64,000 nt of DNA from Fimenecus sp045631225 (GCA_045631225.1 JAZQUG010000044.1:1-64000), one strand, 5' to 3'. Counted from the stretch's first letter, positions 34,795 through 43,482 are shown. Notes: generated by a model not told the origin, from the letters alone. Numbers and translations are program-made.

Positions 34795-36195
34795 CTAAAA
34801 ACGGAAATACAAGAACGGATTGAATGAACCATCTATAAGGAATGCTGTGCAGAGTGCCAACAGTCCCATAAGCACTACTGTTTCACCAACAGCCACAACC
34901 TTTTCACCAACTGCAGAATTCCCGATTGCAGTAACAAATTTCTTTGGTAATGGTGTTGAGCCAACTGCAGCAATTATAAGGAGTATTCCAAAGCTCTTAA
35001 GATAGAACAACGCTTCCTGTGAAATTGCAGGTATATCCCCTGCTCCAAGCATTGCGCCAACTGTATTAAACGCCTCACCCAATGAAACTGAATCGAAAAT
35101 CACAAAACTTACGATTACGAAGAAAAGAACGTAAATGTGTTTCATAACTCGTGTTTTATTGAGGTATTTCAAAAGGAATGATTTTTCGATAATCAGGAGA
35201 ACTGCAAAATAAAGTCCCCAGAAAATAAATGTCCACGCTGCACCGTGCCAGAAGCCTGTTGCCATCCATACTACAAACAAATTAAAGAAAAATCTTGGTT
35301 TTGAAACTCGGTTACCGCCCATTGGGAAATACAGATAATCCCTGAACCAGCTACCCAAGGACATGTGCCATCTTCTCCAGAAATCTGTGATACTTGAAGA
35401 AATATACGGATAGTTAAAGTTTTCAAGGAAATCAAATCCGAATATTTTGCCAAGACCTATTGCCATATCACTATAACCTGAGAAATCGAAGTAAATATGG
35501 AAAAGATAAGCGAGAGCATAAATCCAATAGAAAAGAACTGATTTGTCGTCAGATGCTTTAAAATCAGCAACAACTTCACCAAGCAGATTTGCAAGAAGAA
35601 TTTTTTTACTTAAACCGATTATAAATCGTCTTACACCTAAAGCAGTTTTTTCGAGAGTATGTGTTCGTTCTTCAAGCTGAACTGCAATATCGGAATATCT
35701 TACAATCGGACCTGCTATCAGCTGTGGGAACATTGAGATATATGCTGCAAGGTTTATAAAATTTCGTTGGGCTTTTGTGTCCTGACGATATACATCAACA
35801 GCATAGCTCAAAATCTGGAATGTATAGAAGCTGATACCGATTGGGAGAACAATTCTTAACAACGGTACAGACACACCTGTCAATGCATTGAAATTCTCAA
35901 TGAAAAAGTCGACATATTTATAGTAACCCAATATACCAAGGCTTAAAACTACAGATGTTGTCAGAAAAACCTTTGACAAAGCTTTACCGTGATACTTTTC
36001 GATAAGCAAACCAAAAATATAGCCCTGTGTTATGGAAATCAGCATAAATATAAGAAATTTTGGTTCGCCCCAACCATAGAAGAAAAGGCTACTGAGAAGT
36101 AAAACTGTATTTTTTAATTTTGGGGGTGCAATAAAATACAAGAAAAGTGCTATTGGCAAAAAATAAAATAAAAACGGAATACTAGAAAAAAGCAT
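34795..36195 (-). CDS. MBOAT-family O-acyltransferase (AlgI/DltB-like)
   Basis: A 466-residue polytopic membrane acyltransferase. It begins MLFSSIPFLFYFLPIALFLYF and has the MBOAT core FWRRWHMSLGSWFRDYLYFP near residue 270, followed by the catalytic His in ATGFWHGAAWTFIFWGLYF near 310. The family passes acyl groups, usually acetyl, across the membrane to polysaccharides or teichoic acids, working with AlgJ/X-type or DltD-type partners. Here the partner is the DHHW protein directly downstream. The length and the 10-12 membrane segments are normal. Confidence 0.93.
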   Translation of the reverse strand: MLFSSIPFLFYFLPIALFLYFIAPPKLKNTVLLLSSLFFYGWGEPKFLIFMLISITQGYIFGLLIEKYHGKALSKVFLTTSVVLSLGILGYYKYVDFFIENFNALTGVSVPLLRIVLPIGISFYTFQILSYAVDVYRQDTKAQRNFINLAAYISMFPQLIAGPIVRYSDIAVQLEERTHTLEKTALGVRRFIIGLSKKILLANLLGEVVADFKASDDKSVLFYWIYALAYLFHIYFDFSGYSDMAIGLGKIFGFDFLENFNYPYISSSITDFWRRWHMSLGSWFRDYLYFPMGGNRVSKPRFFFNLFVVWMATGFWHGAAWTFIFWGLYFAVLLIIEKSFLLKYLNKTRVMKHIYVLFFVIVSFVIFDSVSLGEAFNTVGAMLGAGDIPAISQEALFYLKSFGILLIIAAVGSTPLPKKFVTAIGNSAVGEKVVAVGETVVLMGLLALCTAFLIDGSFNPFLYFRF

Positions 36196-36209
36196 ATGAT
36201 TTTCACCTT

Positions 36210-36254
36210 AAAAAATAACCGCTGATAATTTAGATTAACAATCTTCAGCGGTTA
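36210..36254 (-). terminator. Terminator of the lipoprotein gene
   Basis: TAACCGCTGA and TCAGCGGTTA (10 perfect pairs, 19-nt loop) are followed on the minus strand by TTTTTT. It lies between the lipoprotein stop and the MBOAT start, so the MBOAT gene may also need its own promoter or read-through. Confidence 0.75.
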
Positions 36255-36285
36255 CTATATCTTATTTTAAGTTTTAAAAAAGAAA

Positions 36286-36858
36286 TTATGCAACGATTGG
36301 TTCGTCAACAACAACTTCTGCTGATGGATATGCTGCCTGAAGCTTTGTTGTAAATGTGCTTACCAAATCAGCATTACCGAAGTAAGAAACCATATATTCA
36401 CCAACAGTTACGATAACGAGCTTTTCAGGGAAACCACACATCCAACGAGTAGCCAAAATGCTATCCTTAACTTCTGTTACAAGAGCAGCCATATCAGCAT
36501 CAACTACGTGATAAGCAGCACTTGTAAATGTGTTAGCGTTCATCATGTGCATAAGTGTTGCAGCAGAATCAATCTTTGCTACTGATTCAGCAGGGAAATG
36601 AGTAATTGCTACAAAGCCTTCTACATCTTCAAGACCATATACGCCAGGGCCTTCCATATTCATGTTAGCTTCTGTCATATCGCCACCAGCAACAGGGAAC
36701 TTTTCTTCATCAGCGTATGATGCCCATACAGTGTTGAGAAGTTCAACAGGAGAAGCAATTGCAACATCAGGAGTTTCTTCCTTGTTTGTGTTACCACCAC
36801 AAGCTGCAAATGTGAGCATAAGTACAGCTACCATAATTAATGCAATAATTTTTTTCAT
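36286..36858 (-). CDS. Secreted lipoprotein of unknown function
   Basis: A 190-residue lipoprotein with a lipobox: KKIIALIMVAVLMLTFAACGGN, with the cleavage Cys at residue 21. The mature part starts with a short Asn/Lys/Glu linker and holds one compact domain (VELLNTVWASYADEEKFPVAGG near 40, FGNADLVSTFTTKLQAAYPSA near 165). It resembles small lipoproteins such as DUF4358 that I associate with MBOAT/DHHW loci in clostridia, but I am not sure of the family. It precedes the MBOAT gene on the same strand, with a terminator between them. Confidence 0.8.
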   Translation of the reverse strand: MKKIIALIMVAVLMLTFAACGGNTNKEETPDVAIASPVELLNTVWASYADEEKFPVAGGDMTEANMNMEGPGVYGLEDVEGFVAITHFPAESVAKIDSAATLMHMMNANTFTSAAYHVVDADMAALVTEVKDSILATRWMCGFPEKLVIVTVGEYMVSYFGNADLVSTFTTKLQAAYPSAEVVVDEPIVA

Positions 36859-36985
36859 TTTTTTACCTCCAAAACTTTTAACAAAATCGTATTGCTTTTA
36901 TTACGCCACATATCTTACCATACACTACACACTCCCGTCAACAGATATAACAAATTATTCATTAATATTTAATATATATAATCAA

Positions 36986-37014
36986 TTGACTAACTGTTTG
37001 ATATGTGATAATAT
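36986..37014 (+). promoter_or_regulatory. SigA promoter of the SGNH esterase gene
   Basis: TTGACT at 36986-36991 and TAATAT at 37009-37014 are separated by 17 bp, 31 bp upstream of the start codon at 37045. Confidence 0.65.
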
Positions 37015-37044
37015 ATGTCGTTATTCAAATTAGGAGGATTATGA

Positions 37045-38376
37045 ATGAAGAATTTCATAAAAAAAAGTATTGCTGTTTTATTGATTATCACAATGGTATC
37101 AGGACTTTTCACTTGCTATGCAACTAAATATGAAAAGAAATACTATGACTATGGTTCTTATGTGCTTTTAGGTGACAGTGTTGCAAGTGGTTGGAGTGAT
37201 GTTGTTGAAAAAGAAACAAGATTTGTCCGTGTTGAGGGTTCATATGGTGCTCATGTTGCCGATGACCTTGGTGTAGAGTATCATCCGATGGCTTGTATCG
37301 GTTTCCGTACGGTTGATATGCGTTACATTTTTGAAGATGATTTTGTAGCTGACCGTTTCCTTTTCTATTCTATTGATGAGGAAGTTATGGCTGAGAAGAT
37401 TCCGCAAATCAGAAAAGCTGTTGCTGAAGCAGGTCTTATCACTCTCAATATCGGTGGTAATGACTGGGGTTCATTCCTTGGCTGGCATATTTACGAAGAA
37501 ATGGATAAATTCGAAAATAAAAACGAAAAATTCATGACTAAGGCTTACGAACACCTTAAAAATGCAGGCACAGAAGAAGATACTGTGAATTCACTTATCG
37601 ACCTTGCATGTCTTTGTGGTGCTTTGCCCGATATTATCAGAGTTTTACCAAAAGCACTTAAAATCGGTATTGAAAACTATGTTACAAACTGGAATTACAT
37701 GATTGAGGACATCTATGCACTTAATCCTGATGTTACTCTTCTTGTAATCGGTATGTTTGATAATATGGTACAGGACCAGGAAACTGCTGATAAGAATGAG
37801 GCTGCAGCTCTTAAACTCAGTTTAAGTCAGTTGATTGTTGATTTGGCAAACAAGCCTATGATTGAGGGTGCTGAAAAGTATGGTTACACATTTGTTGACA
37901 CAGCAGGTACAGTTTGTGAACAGAATCATCCAAGTGCAGAAGGCCACAGATATATTGCTGATTTAATTCTTGAAGCACTTCCAGATGCTAATTTCACATA
38001 CAAAGATGTTCCAACAAATTCAAAGGAATATAAGTCAGTTGAATATATGTTCCAGCACCGTATTATGAATGGTCTTTCAAAGTCAGAATTTGGCTATGAT
38101 AAACCATTGACAATGAAACAACTTGCTGACGCAACATATAATGTTTCCAGTGTAAAAGACATAGTTGAAGCTTCAAATGAAAATTCAAATTATAAAGATG
38201 TAGTTTCTGCATCATATAAAATGGTAGTTAAGAGCACTAAAAACCCTCAGAAACAGCTTAAGGCTACTATTCTTACAATGGAACTTATTTCAGGCAAATG
38301 CAAAAATGACCTGAATAAAGAAATTACAAAAGCAGAAGCTGCTGTAATTCTTAAGGAATATATTGATATTATATAA
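37045..38376 (+). CDS. Secreted SGNH/GDSL hydrolase with SLH-like C-terminal region
   Basis: A 443-residue exported esterase-type protein. A signal peptide (SIAVLLIITMVSGLFTCYA) precedes an SGNH domain: block I VLLGDSVASGWSDVV near residues 43-57, the block III-type LNIGGNDWGSFLGW near 134, and the catalytic Asp-His in NHPSAEGHRYIADLI near 293. The last 130 residues look like degenerate S-layer homology repeats (YMFQHRIMNGLSKSEFGYDK, then a final EITKAEAAVILKEYIDII), which would hold it to the wall. AGGAGG is 7 nt before ATG 37045. It lies opposite the O-acylation genes and could trim or transfer the same acyl groups, which is an inference. Confidence 0.85.
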   Translation: MKNFIKKSIAVLLIITMVSGLFTCYATKYEKKYYDYGSYVLLGDSVASGWSDVVEKETRFVRVEGSYGAHVADDLGVEYHPMACIGFRTVDMRYIFEDDFVADRFLFYSIDEEVMAEKIPQIRKAVAEAGLITLNIGGNDWGSFLGWHIYEEMDKFENKNEKFMTKAYEHLKNAGTEEDTVNSLIDLACLCGALPDIIRVLPKALKIGIENYVTNWNYMIEDIYALNPDVTLLVIGMFDNMVQDQETADKNEAAALKLSLSQLIVDLANKPMIEGAEKYGYTFVDTAGTVCEQNHPSAEGHRYIADLILEALPDANFTYKDVPTNSKEYKSVEYMFQHRIMNGLSKSEFGYDKPLTMKQLADATYNVSSVKDIVEASNENSNYKDVVSASYKMVVKSTKNPQKQLKATILTMELISGKCKNDLNKEITKAEAAVILKEYIDII

Positions 38377-38387
38377 TCAAACAAAAA

Positions 38388-38420
38388 GCCCTTTGGAAAA
38401 ATCCAAAGGGTTTTATTTTG
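38388..38420. terminator. Bidirectional terminator between the SGNH gene and clpC
   Basis: CCCTTTGGA and TCCAAAGGG (9 bp, AAAA loop) are followed by TTTTATTTT on the plus strand and by GCTTTTTG on the minus strand. It serves both convergent genes. Confidence 0.85.
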
Positions 38421-38448
38421 CAATAAAACGAAGGCGTACATCCCGCCA

Positions 38449-40881
38449 CTATGCAACATTCTCTATCTCCAACTCATTTTCTTTAAATGAGCAGATATAT
38501 GATTTGCCTTTTTGGAGGGATTTGTCGAGAATTTTTTCGGAGAGAATATCCTCTATTTTTGTCTGGATTGCTCGTTTTAGTGGCCTTGCACCATAGATTT
38601 TATCAAAGCCTTCCTTTGACACAAAATCAATGACAGAGTCGTCAAAGGTCATATTTATTTCAATGTCACTCAATCTTTTTTCGAGAGATTTTAAAAGTCG
38701 TTTGGCAATTTCTTTTATGTCTTCCTGTGAAAGTCTTGTGAAAACGATTGTGTCGTCAATTCTATTTAAGAATTCAGGACGGAAAGTCCTCTTCAATTCA
38801 TCCATAACAGCCTCTTTGATTTTTTCATCAGAGTGGCTGTTTTCATTTGCAGTGAAACCAAATGTGGTTTTTTCTTCGTTTATAAGTCTTGCACCGACAT
38901 TTGATGTCATAATAATCACACAGTTTTTGAAATCCACTTTTCTTCCCTGTGAATCAGTTAAAATTCCGTCATCAAGAATCTGTAAAAGAGCATTGAAAAC
39001 ATCAGGATGTGCTTTTTCAATTTCGTCAAAGAGGATTACTGAATATGGTTTCCTGCGAACTTTTTCAGTAAGCTGACCACCTTCGTCAAAACCAACATAT
39101 CCCGGTGGTGAACCGATAAGCTTTGAGACAGTATGCTTTTCCATAAATTCAGACATATCCAGTCGTATCATAGCATTTTCATCACCGAACATAGCTTCAC
39201 TGAGTGCCTTTGTGAGCTCAGTTTTGCCAACACCCGTCGGACCACAGAAAAGGAATGTTCCCATTGGTCGTTTCGGGTCCTTAAGACCTGCACGACCACG
39301 ACGGATTGCACGGCTGACTGCTGAAACAGCCTTTTTCTGACCAACAATTCTCTTGTGAATTTCCTGCTCCATATTAAGAAGCTTTTCGCTTTCTTCTTGG
39401 GTCATTCTGCTTACGGGAACTCCTGTCCAGCCTGACACAATTTCTGCAATTTCAGTTTCTGTTACAGACAAGTCGTGCTGTGGCGCTGATGACTGCCATT
39501 TTGCTTTTTGAGAATTCAACTCCTGCTGAAGTTCTTTTTCCTCATCACGAAGCTTTGCTGCTCGTTCAAAATCCTGCTGATTAACCGCCATTTCCTTTTC
39601 ACCACAAATGGCTGTAAGTCTGTTTTCCAATTCTTTGATTTCTTCAGGTGGTGTAAGCGATTCAAGACGCACCTTCGAACAAGCCTCGTCAATCAAATCA
39701 ATTGCTTTGTCGGGTAAGAATCTGTCACCAATATATCTGTGAGAGAGCATTACTGCTGATTTGATTGCTTCATCTGTAATTTTCACCTTGTGATGTGCTT
39801 CATATTTATCACGGATACCCTTAAGAATCTCGACAGCCTCGTCAGTTGATGGTTCACCAACCATAACAGGTTGAAAACGTCGTTCTAGTGCAGCATCCTT
39901 TTCGATATTTTTACGATATTCGTCGATGGTTGTAGCACCTATTAACTGTAACTCACCACGAGCCAATGACGGTTTAAGGATATTTGCAGCATCAACTGCA
40001 CCTTCAGCACTACCTGTGCCGATAAGTGTGTGAACCTCGTCAATAAAAAGAATAATATCCTTTGACTCCTTCACTTCATCGATAATACCTTTGATTCGCT
40101 CCTCAAAATCACCTCGGTATTTTGTACCGGCAACCATTCCTGTCAAATCAAGCGACACGATTTTCTTATCCTTTAAAAGTTCAGGAACAGTTCCCTTTGC
40201 AATTTTAAGTGCAAGTCCCTCTGCAATAGCAGTTTTACCAACACCGGGTTCACCGATTAAGCAAGGGTTATTTTTACTTCGACGACTTAAAATCTGGATT
40301 ACTCGTTGAATTTCATTTTCACGACCGATTACAGGATCAATCTTATTCTCTTTTGCAAGACTTGTTAAGTCACGCGAGAATTTCTCGAGAACGGAATTAG
40401 CCTTTTTGCCCTGCTGACCAAATGTTTTCTGCTGATTATTTTTATTACCTGTGAAGCTTGCAATATCACGAAGTAAACCTTGCGGACTTACACCTGCACT
40501 ATTGAGAAGCTGACATCCGTAGCCATTTCCCTCACGACAAAGTGAAATCAGGATATGTTCTGTCCCTGCAAGGCTCTGTCCCATTGAATTTGCAAGAGCC
40601 AACGCACTCTCAACTATATGCTTACTTCGTGGTGTGAAATCTGACGGATTCAGTTCTGTCGGTAATCCTGTCCCGATTGTCTGACATACAACATCATAAA
40701 TTTTACTGTATGTTATACCTTTTGAATTAAGGAGCTTTCCTGCGACAGAGTCGGATACGCCTAAAATACCCAATAGAATGTGTTCACTACCGATATATGT
40801 GTGACCTGAATCCTCGGCAATTTCAAGTGCAGAATTCAGCGCTATATTTGCCTTTTCACTAAAACCTGTAAAGTTGTACAT
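38449..40881 (-). CDS. clpC: Clp protease ATPase subunit ClpC
   Basis: An 810-residue AAA+ unfoldase that feeds proteins to ClpP and, with McsB, removes arginine-phosphorylated proteins. An N-terminal repeat domain (FTGFSEKANIALNSALEIAED) is followed by AAA1 with Walker A GEPGVGKTAIAEG near 210 and IILFIDEVHTLIG. The UVR-containing middle domain (QQDFERAAKLRDEEKELQQEL) is next, then AAA2 with GPTGVGKTELTKAL near 545 and a C-terminal D2-small domain. ATG 40881 lies 8 nt after AAGGAG; the in-frame GTG at 40890 overlaps that site. It is the last gene of the ctsR operon. Confidence 0.97.
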   Translation of the reverse strand: MYNFTGFSEKANIALNSALEIAEDSGHTYIGSEHILLGILGVSDSVAGKLLNSKGITYSKIYDVVCQTIGTGLPTELNPSDFTPRSKHIVESALALANSMGQSLAGTEHILISLCREGNGYGCQLLNSAGVSPQGLLRDIASFTGNKNNQQKTFGQQGKKANSVLEKFSRDLTSLAKENKIDPVIGRENEIQRVIQILSRRSKNNPCLIGEPGVGKTAIAEGLALKIAKGTVPELLKDKKIVSLDLTGMVAGTKYRGDFEERIKGIIDEVKESKDIILFIDEVHTLIGTGSAEGAVDAANILKPSLARGELQLIGATTIDEYRKNIEKDAALERRFQPVMVGEPSTDEAVEILKGIRDKYEAHHKVKITDEAIKSAVMLSHRYIGDRFLPDKAIDLIDEACSKVRLESLTPPEEIKELENRLTAICGEKEMAVNQQDFERAAKLRDEEKELQQELNSQKAKWQSSAPQHDLSVTETEIAEIVSGWTGVPVSRMTQEESEKLLNMEQEIHKRIVGQKKAVSAVSRAIRRGRAGLKDPKRPMGTFLFCGPTGVGKTELTKALSEAMFGDENAMIRLDMSEFMEKHTVSKLIGSPPGYVGFDEGGQLTEKVRRKPYSVILFDEIEKAHPDVFNALLQILDDGILTDSQGRKVDFKNCVIIMTSNVGARLINEEKTTFGFTANENSHSDEKIKEAVMDELKRTFRPEFLNRIDDTIVFTRLSQEDIKEIAKRLLKSLEKRLSDIEINMTFDDSVIDFVSKEGFDKIYGARPLKRAIQTKIEDILSEKILDKSLQKGKSYICSFKENELEIENVA

Positions 40882-40909
40882 AATACTCACTCCTTATATT
40901 ATTTATAAT

Positions 40910-41062
40910 GCACCGACAGGTGCAATTCATGTACGCAGTACAATTCATGATGAAATCATTTCATGCAATTTATTGCAATTCATTTTTTAATGATTTGCGA
41001 CCCATGAATTGGCGTTGCCATGAATTCTCACTTTGCTCCATGAATTGAATTCTTGTGAATTC
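40910..41062. repeat. Chained-hairpin array A (linker AATTCATG) between mcsB and clpC
   Basis: From left: hairpin GCACC/GGTGC, linker AATTCATG, hairpin TAC/GTA, linker, hairpin ATGAAA/TTTCAT, hairpin GCAAT/ATTGC, linker. After a central A+T stretch the linker appears as its reverse complement ATGAATT three times, around the hairpin GGC/GCC and ending with GAATTC/GAATTC. The array begins 8 nt after the mcsB stop (minus orientation) and ends about 15 nt before the clpC ribosome site. Confidence 0.75.
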
Positions 41063-41070
41063 ATTTATAA

Positions 41071-42084
41071 TTACGAATTTAATTTATTCCTCACTTCACT
41101 TGCTCTCACCATATCTCTTTCCTGTGTCGGGAGTTTTTGTCCTGCACGGGAATTGATGCTTGCAGGTTGCATTGAAATCATAAGTTCATTGACAGTTTCA
41201 ATAGGGACATTGATTTTCCCTGAAACAGAGCCAAGTCGTACAAGAGAAAGATTTTCCATAAGTTCCTTTGTAGACAAAAGTCTTGCCCATTTAAGAGTAC
41301 CGTAAGCACGGAATATGGCATCATCCGTGTCGATTGACTTGAGAAGTTCTTCTCTTGCAGCACGCTCATTTGCACAAAGCTGTAAAGTGATGGCCTTTAA
41401 ATTTTTAATTGCAAATTCTTCTGAAATACCGAGAGTAATCTGATTAGAAAGCTGATACATATCACCTACTGCCTTTGTACCTTCACCAAATGCACCACGG
41501 AATGTAAGACCAAGCTTTGAAATAGTGTTAATAAGCTTATGAATCTGTCCATTCATTGTAAGAGCAGGTAAATGAAGCATAACGGATGCTCTCATACCTG
41601 TGCCAAGGTTTGTAGGACATTGAGTAAGATAACCTATTCTCTCATCAAAAGCATAATTTAAACCACTACCAATCAAATCGTCAATTTCGTCTGCAATCTG
41701 AAACGCTTCATCAAGTGCAAAGCCTGATTTCATAACCTGAAGACGAATATGGTCTTCTTCATTGAGCATTATACAAATGTCCTCGTCTTTTGAAATCATA
41801 AATGCACGACCATTATCGTCAGACGCAAATTCAGGACTTATAATATGTCGTTCGGCCATTGATGCAGCCTCAAAGCGAGCAAGAGTTTTCATTTCAACAA
41901 ATCGCAAATCATACTTGTTATCCTTTTCCATTGCATCCTTAATAATATTATTAAGCTCTATTCTGTTTTTAGTATTCAATTTATTTGGAAATGGATATTC
42001 ACTGATGTTTCTTGCAAGTCGGATTCGTGTGCTTACAACAATATCACTCTGTTCACCAACACCTAAATACCATCTGTTACTCAT
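41071..42084 (-). CDS. mcsB: Protein arginine kinase McsB
   Basis: A 337-residue kinase of the phosphagen-kinase fold that phosphorylates arginines on proteins, marking them for ClpC-ClpP and inactivating CtsR. It shows VVSTRIRLARNISEYPFPNKL near residues 16-36, the nucleotide-binding LNEEDHIRLQVMKSG near 107, the ERIGYLTQCPTNLGTGMRASVMLHLP block with the conserved Cys near 150, and RGAFGEGTKAVGDMYQLSNQ near 190. ATG 42084, after AGGTGG, overlaps the mcsA stop by 8 nt. The in-frame GTG 42093 is less likely. Confidence 0.96.
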   Translation of the reverse strand: MSNRWYLGVGEQSDIVVSTRIRLARNISEYPFPNKLNTKNRIELNNIIKDAMEKDNKYDLRFVEMKTLARFEAASMAERHIISPEFASDDNGRAFMISKDEDICIMLNEEDHIRLQVMKSGFALDEAFQIADEIDDLIGSGLNYAFDERIGYLTQCPTNLGTGMRASVMLHLPALTMNGQIHKLINTISKLGLTFRGAFGEGTKAVGDMYQLSNQITLGISEEFAIKNLKAITLQLCANERAAREELLKSIDTDDAIFRAYGTLKWARLLSTKELMENLSLVRLGSVSGKINVPIETVNELMISMQPASINSRAGQKLPTQERDMVRASEVRNKLNS

Positions 42085-42586
42085 TATTGCCACCTGCTTT
42101 CAACTCATTAATTCTGTCACGAAGCTCTGCTGCTTTTTCAAAATTCTGCTCACTTATTGCAGTTTTCAGTTCATTTTCAAGATTTTTCATCTGATTTTCA
42201 ACCGTATTCACTTCAGTTCTGATAATTGTCGGATTTTTACCCTCGTGTCTTGTTTTCCCGTGAATTCGCTGTAACGACGGTAAAAGCTTATCATAAAATG
42301 TTTTATAGCAGTCTGCACATCCGAGCTTTCCGTTGTTCACAATATCCTGAAATGTGTTACCGCATTTTTCACAACGGATTGTACGTGAACTTAAGGTTGC
42401 TGTCTGTGGTTCACCGAAAAATGAGCCGAGCAAATCGGTAAACGTGTTACCGAAACCACCGAAAACATCGTTGTAACCAAGTGCCTTTGCACAATCCTGA
42501 CAGAGATGAGCCTCCGCACTCTCACCATTTATAATTCTTTTTACATGAGTTGTTGCCTCATATTTTCCACAATTCTGACATAACAT
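42077..42586 (-). CDS. mcsA: McsA zinc-finger/UVR activator of McsB
   Basis: A 169-residue protein that activates McsB and senses metal or thiol stress. Four CxxC pairs are visible: CQNCGKYE at the start, CQDCAKALG near 28, CEKCGNTFQD near 72 and CADCYKTFYD near 90. A C-terminal UVR motif (LENELKTAISEQNFEKAAEL) precedes the last residues. This is the full family architecture. It overlaps mcsB by 8 nt. Upstream, two chained-hairpin arrays separate it from ctsR, which is unusual for a normally compact operon. Confidence 0.95.
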   Translation of the reverse strand: MLCQNCGKYEATTHVKRIINGESAEAHLCQDCAKALGYNDVFGGFGNTFTDLLGSFFGEPQTATLSSRTIRCEKCGNTFQDIVNNGKLGCADCYKTFYDKLLPSLQRIHGKTRHEGKNPTIIRTEVNTVENQMKNLENELKTAISEQNFEKAAELRDRINELKAGGNNE

Positions 42587-42611
42587 AATTTATTCACTCC
42601 TTATTTACAAT

Positions 42612-42693
42612 GCACCGTCAGGTGCAATTCATGTACGTAGTACAATTCATGATGAAATCATTTCATGCAACGAAGTTGCAATTTATTTCTTTT
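42612..42693. repeat. Chained-hairpin array B (linker AATTCATG), upstream of mcsA
   Basis: Hairpins GCACC/GGTGC (42612-42625), TAC/GTA, ATGAAA/TTTCAT and GCAAC/GTTGC (42667-42679) are joined by AATTCATG linkers at 42626 and 42644. It is a second copy of the left half of array A. Compared with A, changes are in loops, plus a paired T-A to C-G change in the last stem. Confidence 0.75.
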
Positions 42694-42720
42694 GATGAAT
42701 TACGTTGAAACCTCAAAATG

Positions 42721-42898
42721 ATGAAGTATTGCTACGCAATATGAAGTAATCTTCGATTATGAAGTATTTATCGTTGATAAATATGAAGTAAAGTAAATCC
42801 TTTCATATGCCATCAGGCATACTTCATAGCAAAGCTACTTCATATCCGTTAGGATACTTCATAAATCCAACGGATTTACTTCATTGTGGCAAAGCCAC
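42721..42898. repeat. Chained-hairpin array C (linker ATGAAGT/ACTTCAT), directly at the ctsR stop
   Basis: Linker ATGAAGT occurs at 42721, 42741, 42759 and 42783, alternating with hairpins ATTGC/GCAAT, AATC/GATT and ATTTATC/GATAAAT. After TATGCC/GGCATA the linker switches to ACTTCAT (four times), alternating with AGC/GCT, ATCC/GGAT, AAATCC/GGATTT and finally GTGGC/GCCAC. The last hairpin touches the ctsR stop codon (42899-42901). Confidence 0.85.
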
Positions 42899-43345
42899 TT
42901 ACATTATATTTAAAATCATTTGCTTAAAAATCGATGCACGGATAATGTCACCGTATTCTCGAGGAATATCACGATAAGCATTTCCCGTAAGTGCTGACAA
43001 GAATATTTTGACCGTTTTTTCGTCAATAAGATCTCTGTCATAAAGATTTTTTAAATGAGCACGACATGTATTTTCCGATAAAGAATTACCTATTGAATTA
43101 ATCAGGTGCATTTTAAGGGAATTTCTGTCATATGTTGCCCTTGTAATCTTTATATATCCGCCACCACCACGACGACTTTCCACAATGTATCCGTGTTCAG
43201 GTGTGAAGCGTGACGATATAACATAGTTTATCTGACTTGGTACACAACCAATTTTTTGAGCTAATTCATTACGCTGAATTTCTGTGTAGCCATCATCCTC
43301 CAACATTTCCTGAATCATAGATGCAATTATGTTGCTGATATTCAT
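42899..43345 (-). CDS. ctsR: Transcriptional repressor CtsR
   Basis: A 148-residue winged-helix repressor of the clp stress regulon, which binds tandem GGTCAAA sites until McsB and heat inactivate it. It shows the start NISNIIASMIQEML, the helix-turn-helix with RNELAQKIGCVPSQINYVIS near 26-45, and the wing with the glycine-rich tip RFTPEHGYIVESRRGGGGYI near 46-65. This wing and its arginine are the heat-sensing, DNA-reading element of the family. ATG 43345 follows AAAAGGA. The frame continues upstream to 43441 through the operators, which is not coding. Confidence 0.95.
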   Translation of the reverse strand: MNISNIIASMIQEMLEDDGYTEIQRNELAQKIGCVPSQINYVISSRFTPEHGYIVESRRGGGGYIKITRATYDRNSLKMHLINSIGNSLSENTCRAHLKNLYDRDLIDEKTVKIFLSALTGNAYRDIPREYGDIIRASIFKQMILNIM

Positions 43346-43368
43346 ATTCTCACGTCCTTTTGTTTGAC

Positions 43369-43385
43369 TTTGACTTTCTTTGACC
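43369..43385 (-). promoter_or_regulatory. CtsR operator 2 (downstream of the promoter)
   Basis: On the minus strand GGTCAAA-GAA-AGTCAAA matches the tandem CtsR heptad with 3-nt spacing, one mismatch in the second half. Another AGTCAAA half follows. It lies in the early transcribed region. Confidence 0.7.
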
Positions 43386-43397
43386 TTTCTAATTATC

Positions 43398-43425
43398 ATT
43401 ATAGCAAAAAAATTGACCTTGTCAA
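43398..43425 (-). promoter_or_regulatory. SigA promoter of the ctsR operon
   Basis: On the minus strand TTGACA (43425-43420) and TATAAT (43403-43398) are separated by 16 bp. CtsR operators abut it upstream and lie just downstream of it. Confidence 0.82.
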
Positions 43426-43442
43426 GGTCAAACAAGGTCAAA
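43426..43442. promoter_or_regulatory. CtsR operator 1 (abutting the -35)
   Basis: GGTCAAA-CAA-GGTCAAA on the plus strand matches the CtsR consensus exactly (two heptads, 3-nt spacing). An opposed TTGACC at 43413-43418 adds a further inverted half-site. Its position next to the -35 fits repression by blocking polymerase. Confidence 0.88.
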
Positions 43443-43482
43443 TTTGAATTATTTACATTTTGTTAATAAATTAATGTATTAA

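Noticed and set aside
43346..43441. A longer ctsR starting at 43441
   Set aside because: The region contains the promoter and CtsR operators, and the conserved N-terminus begins at 43345.
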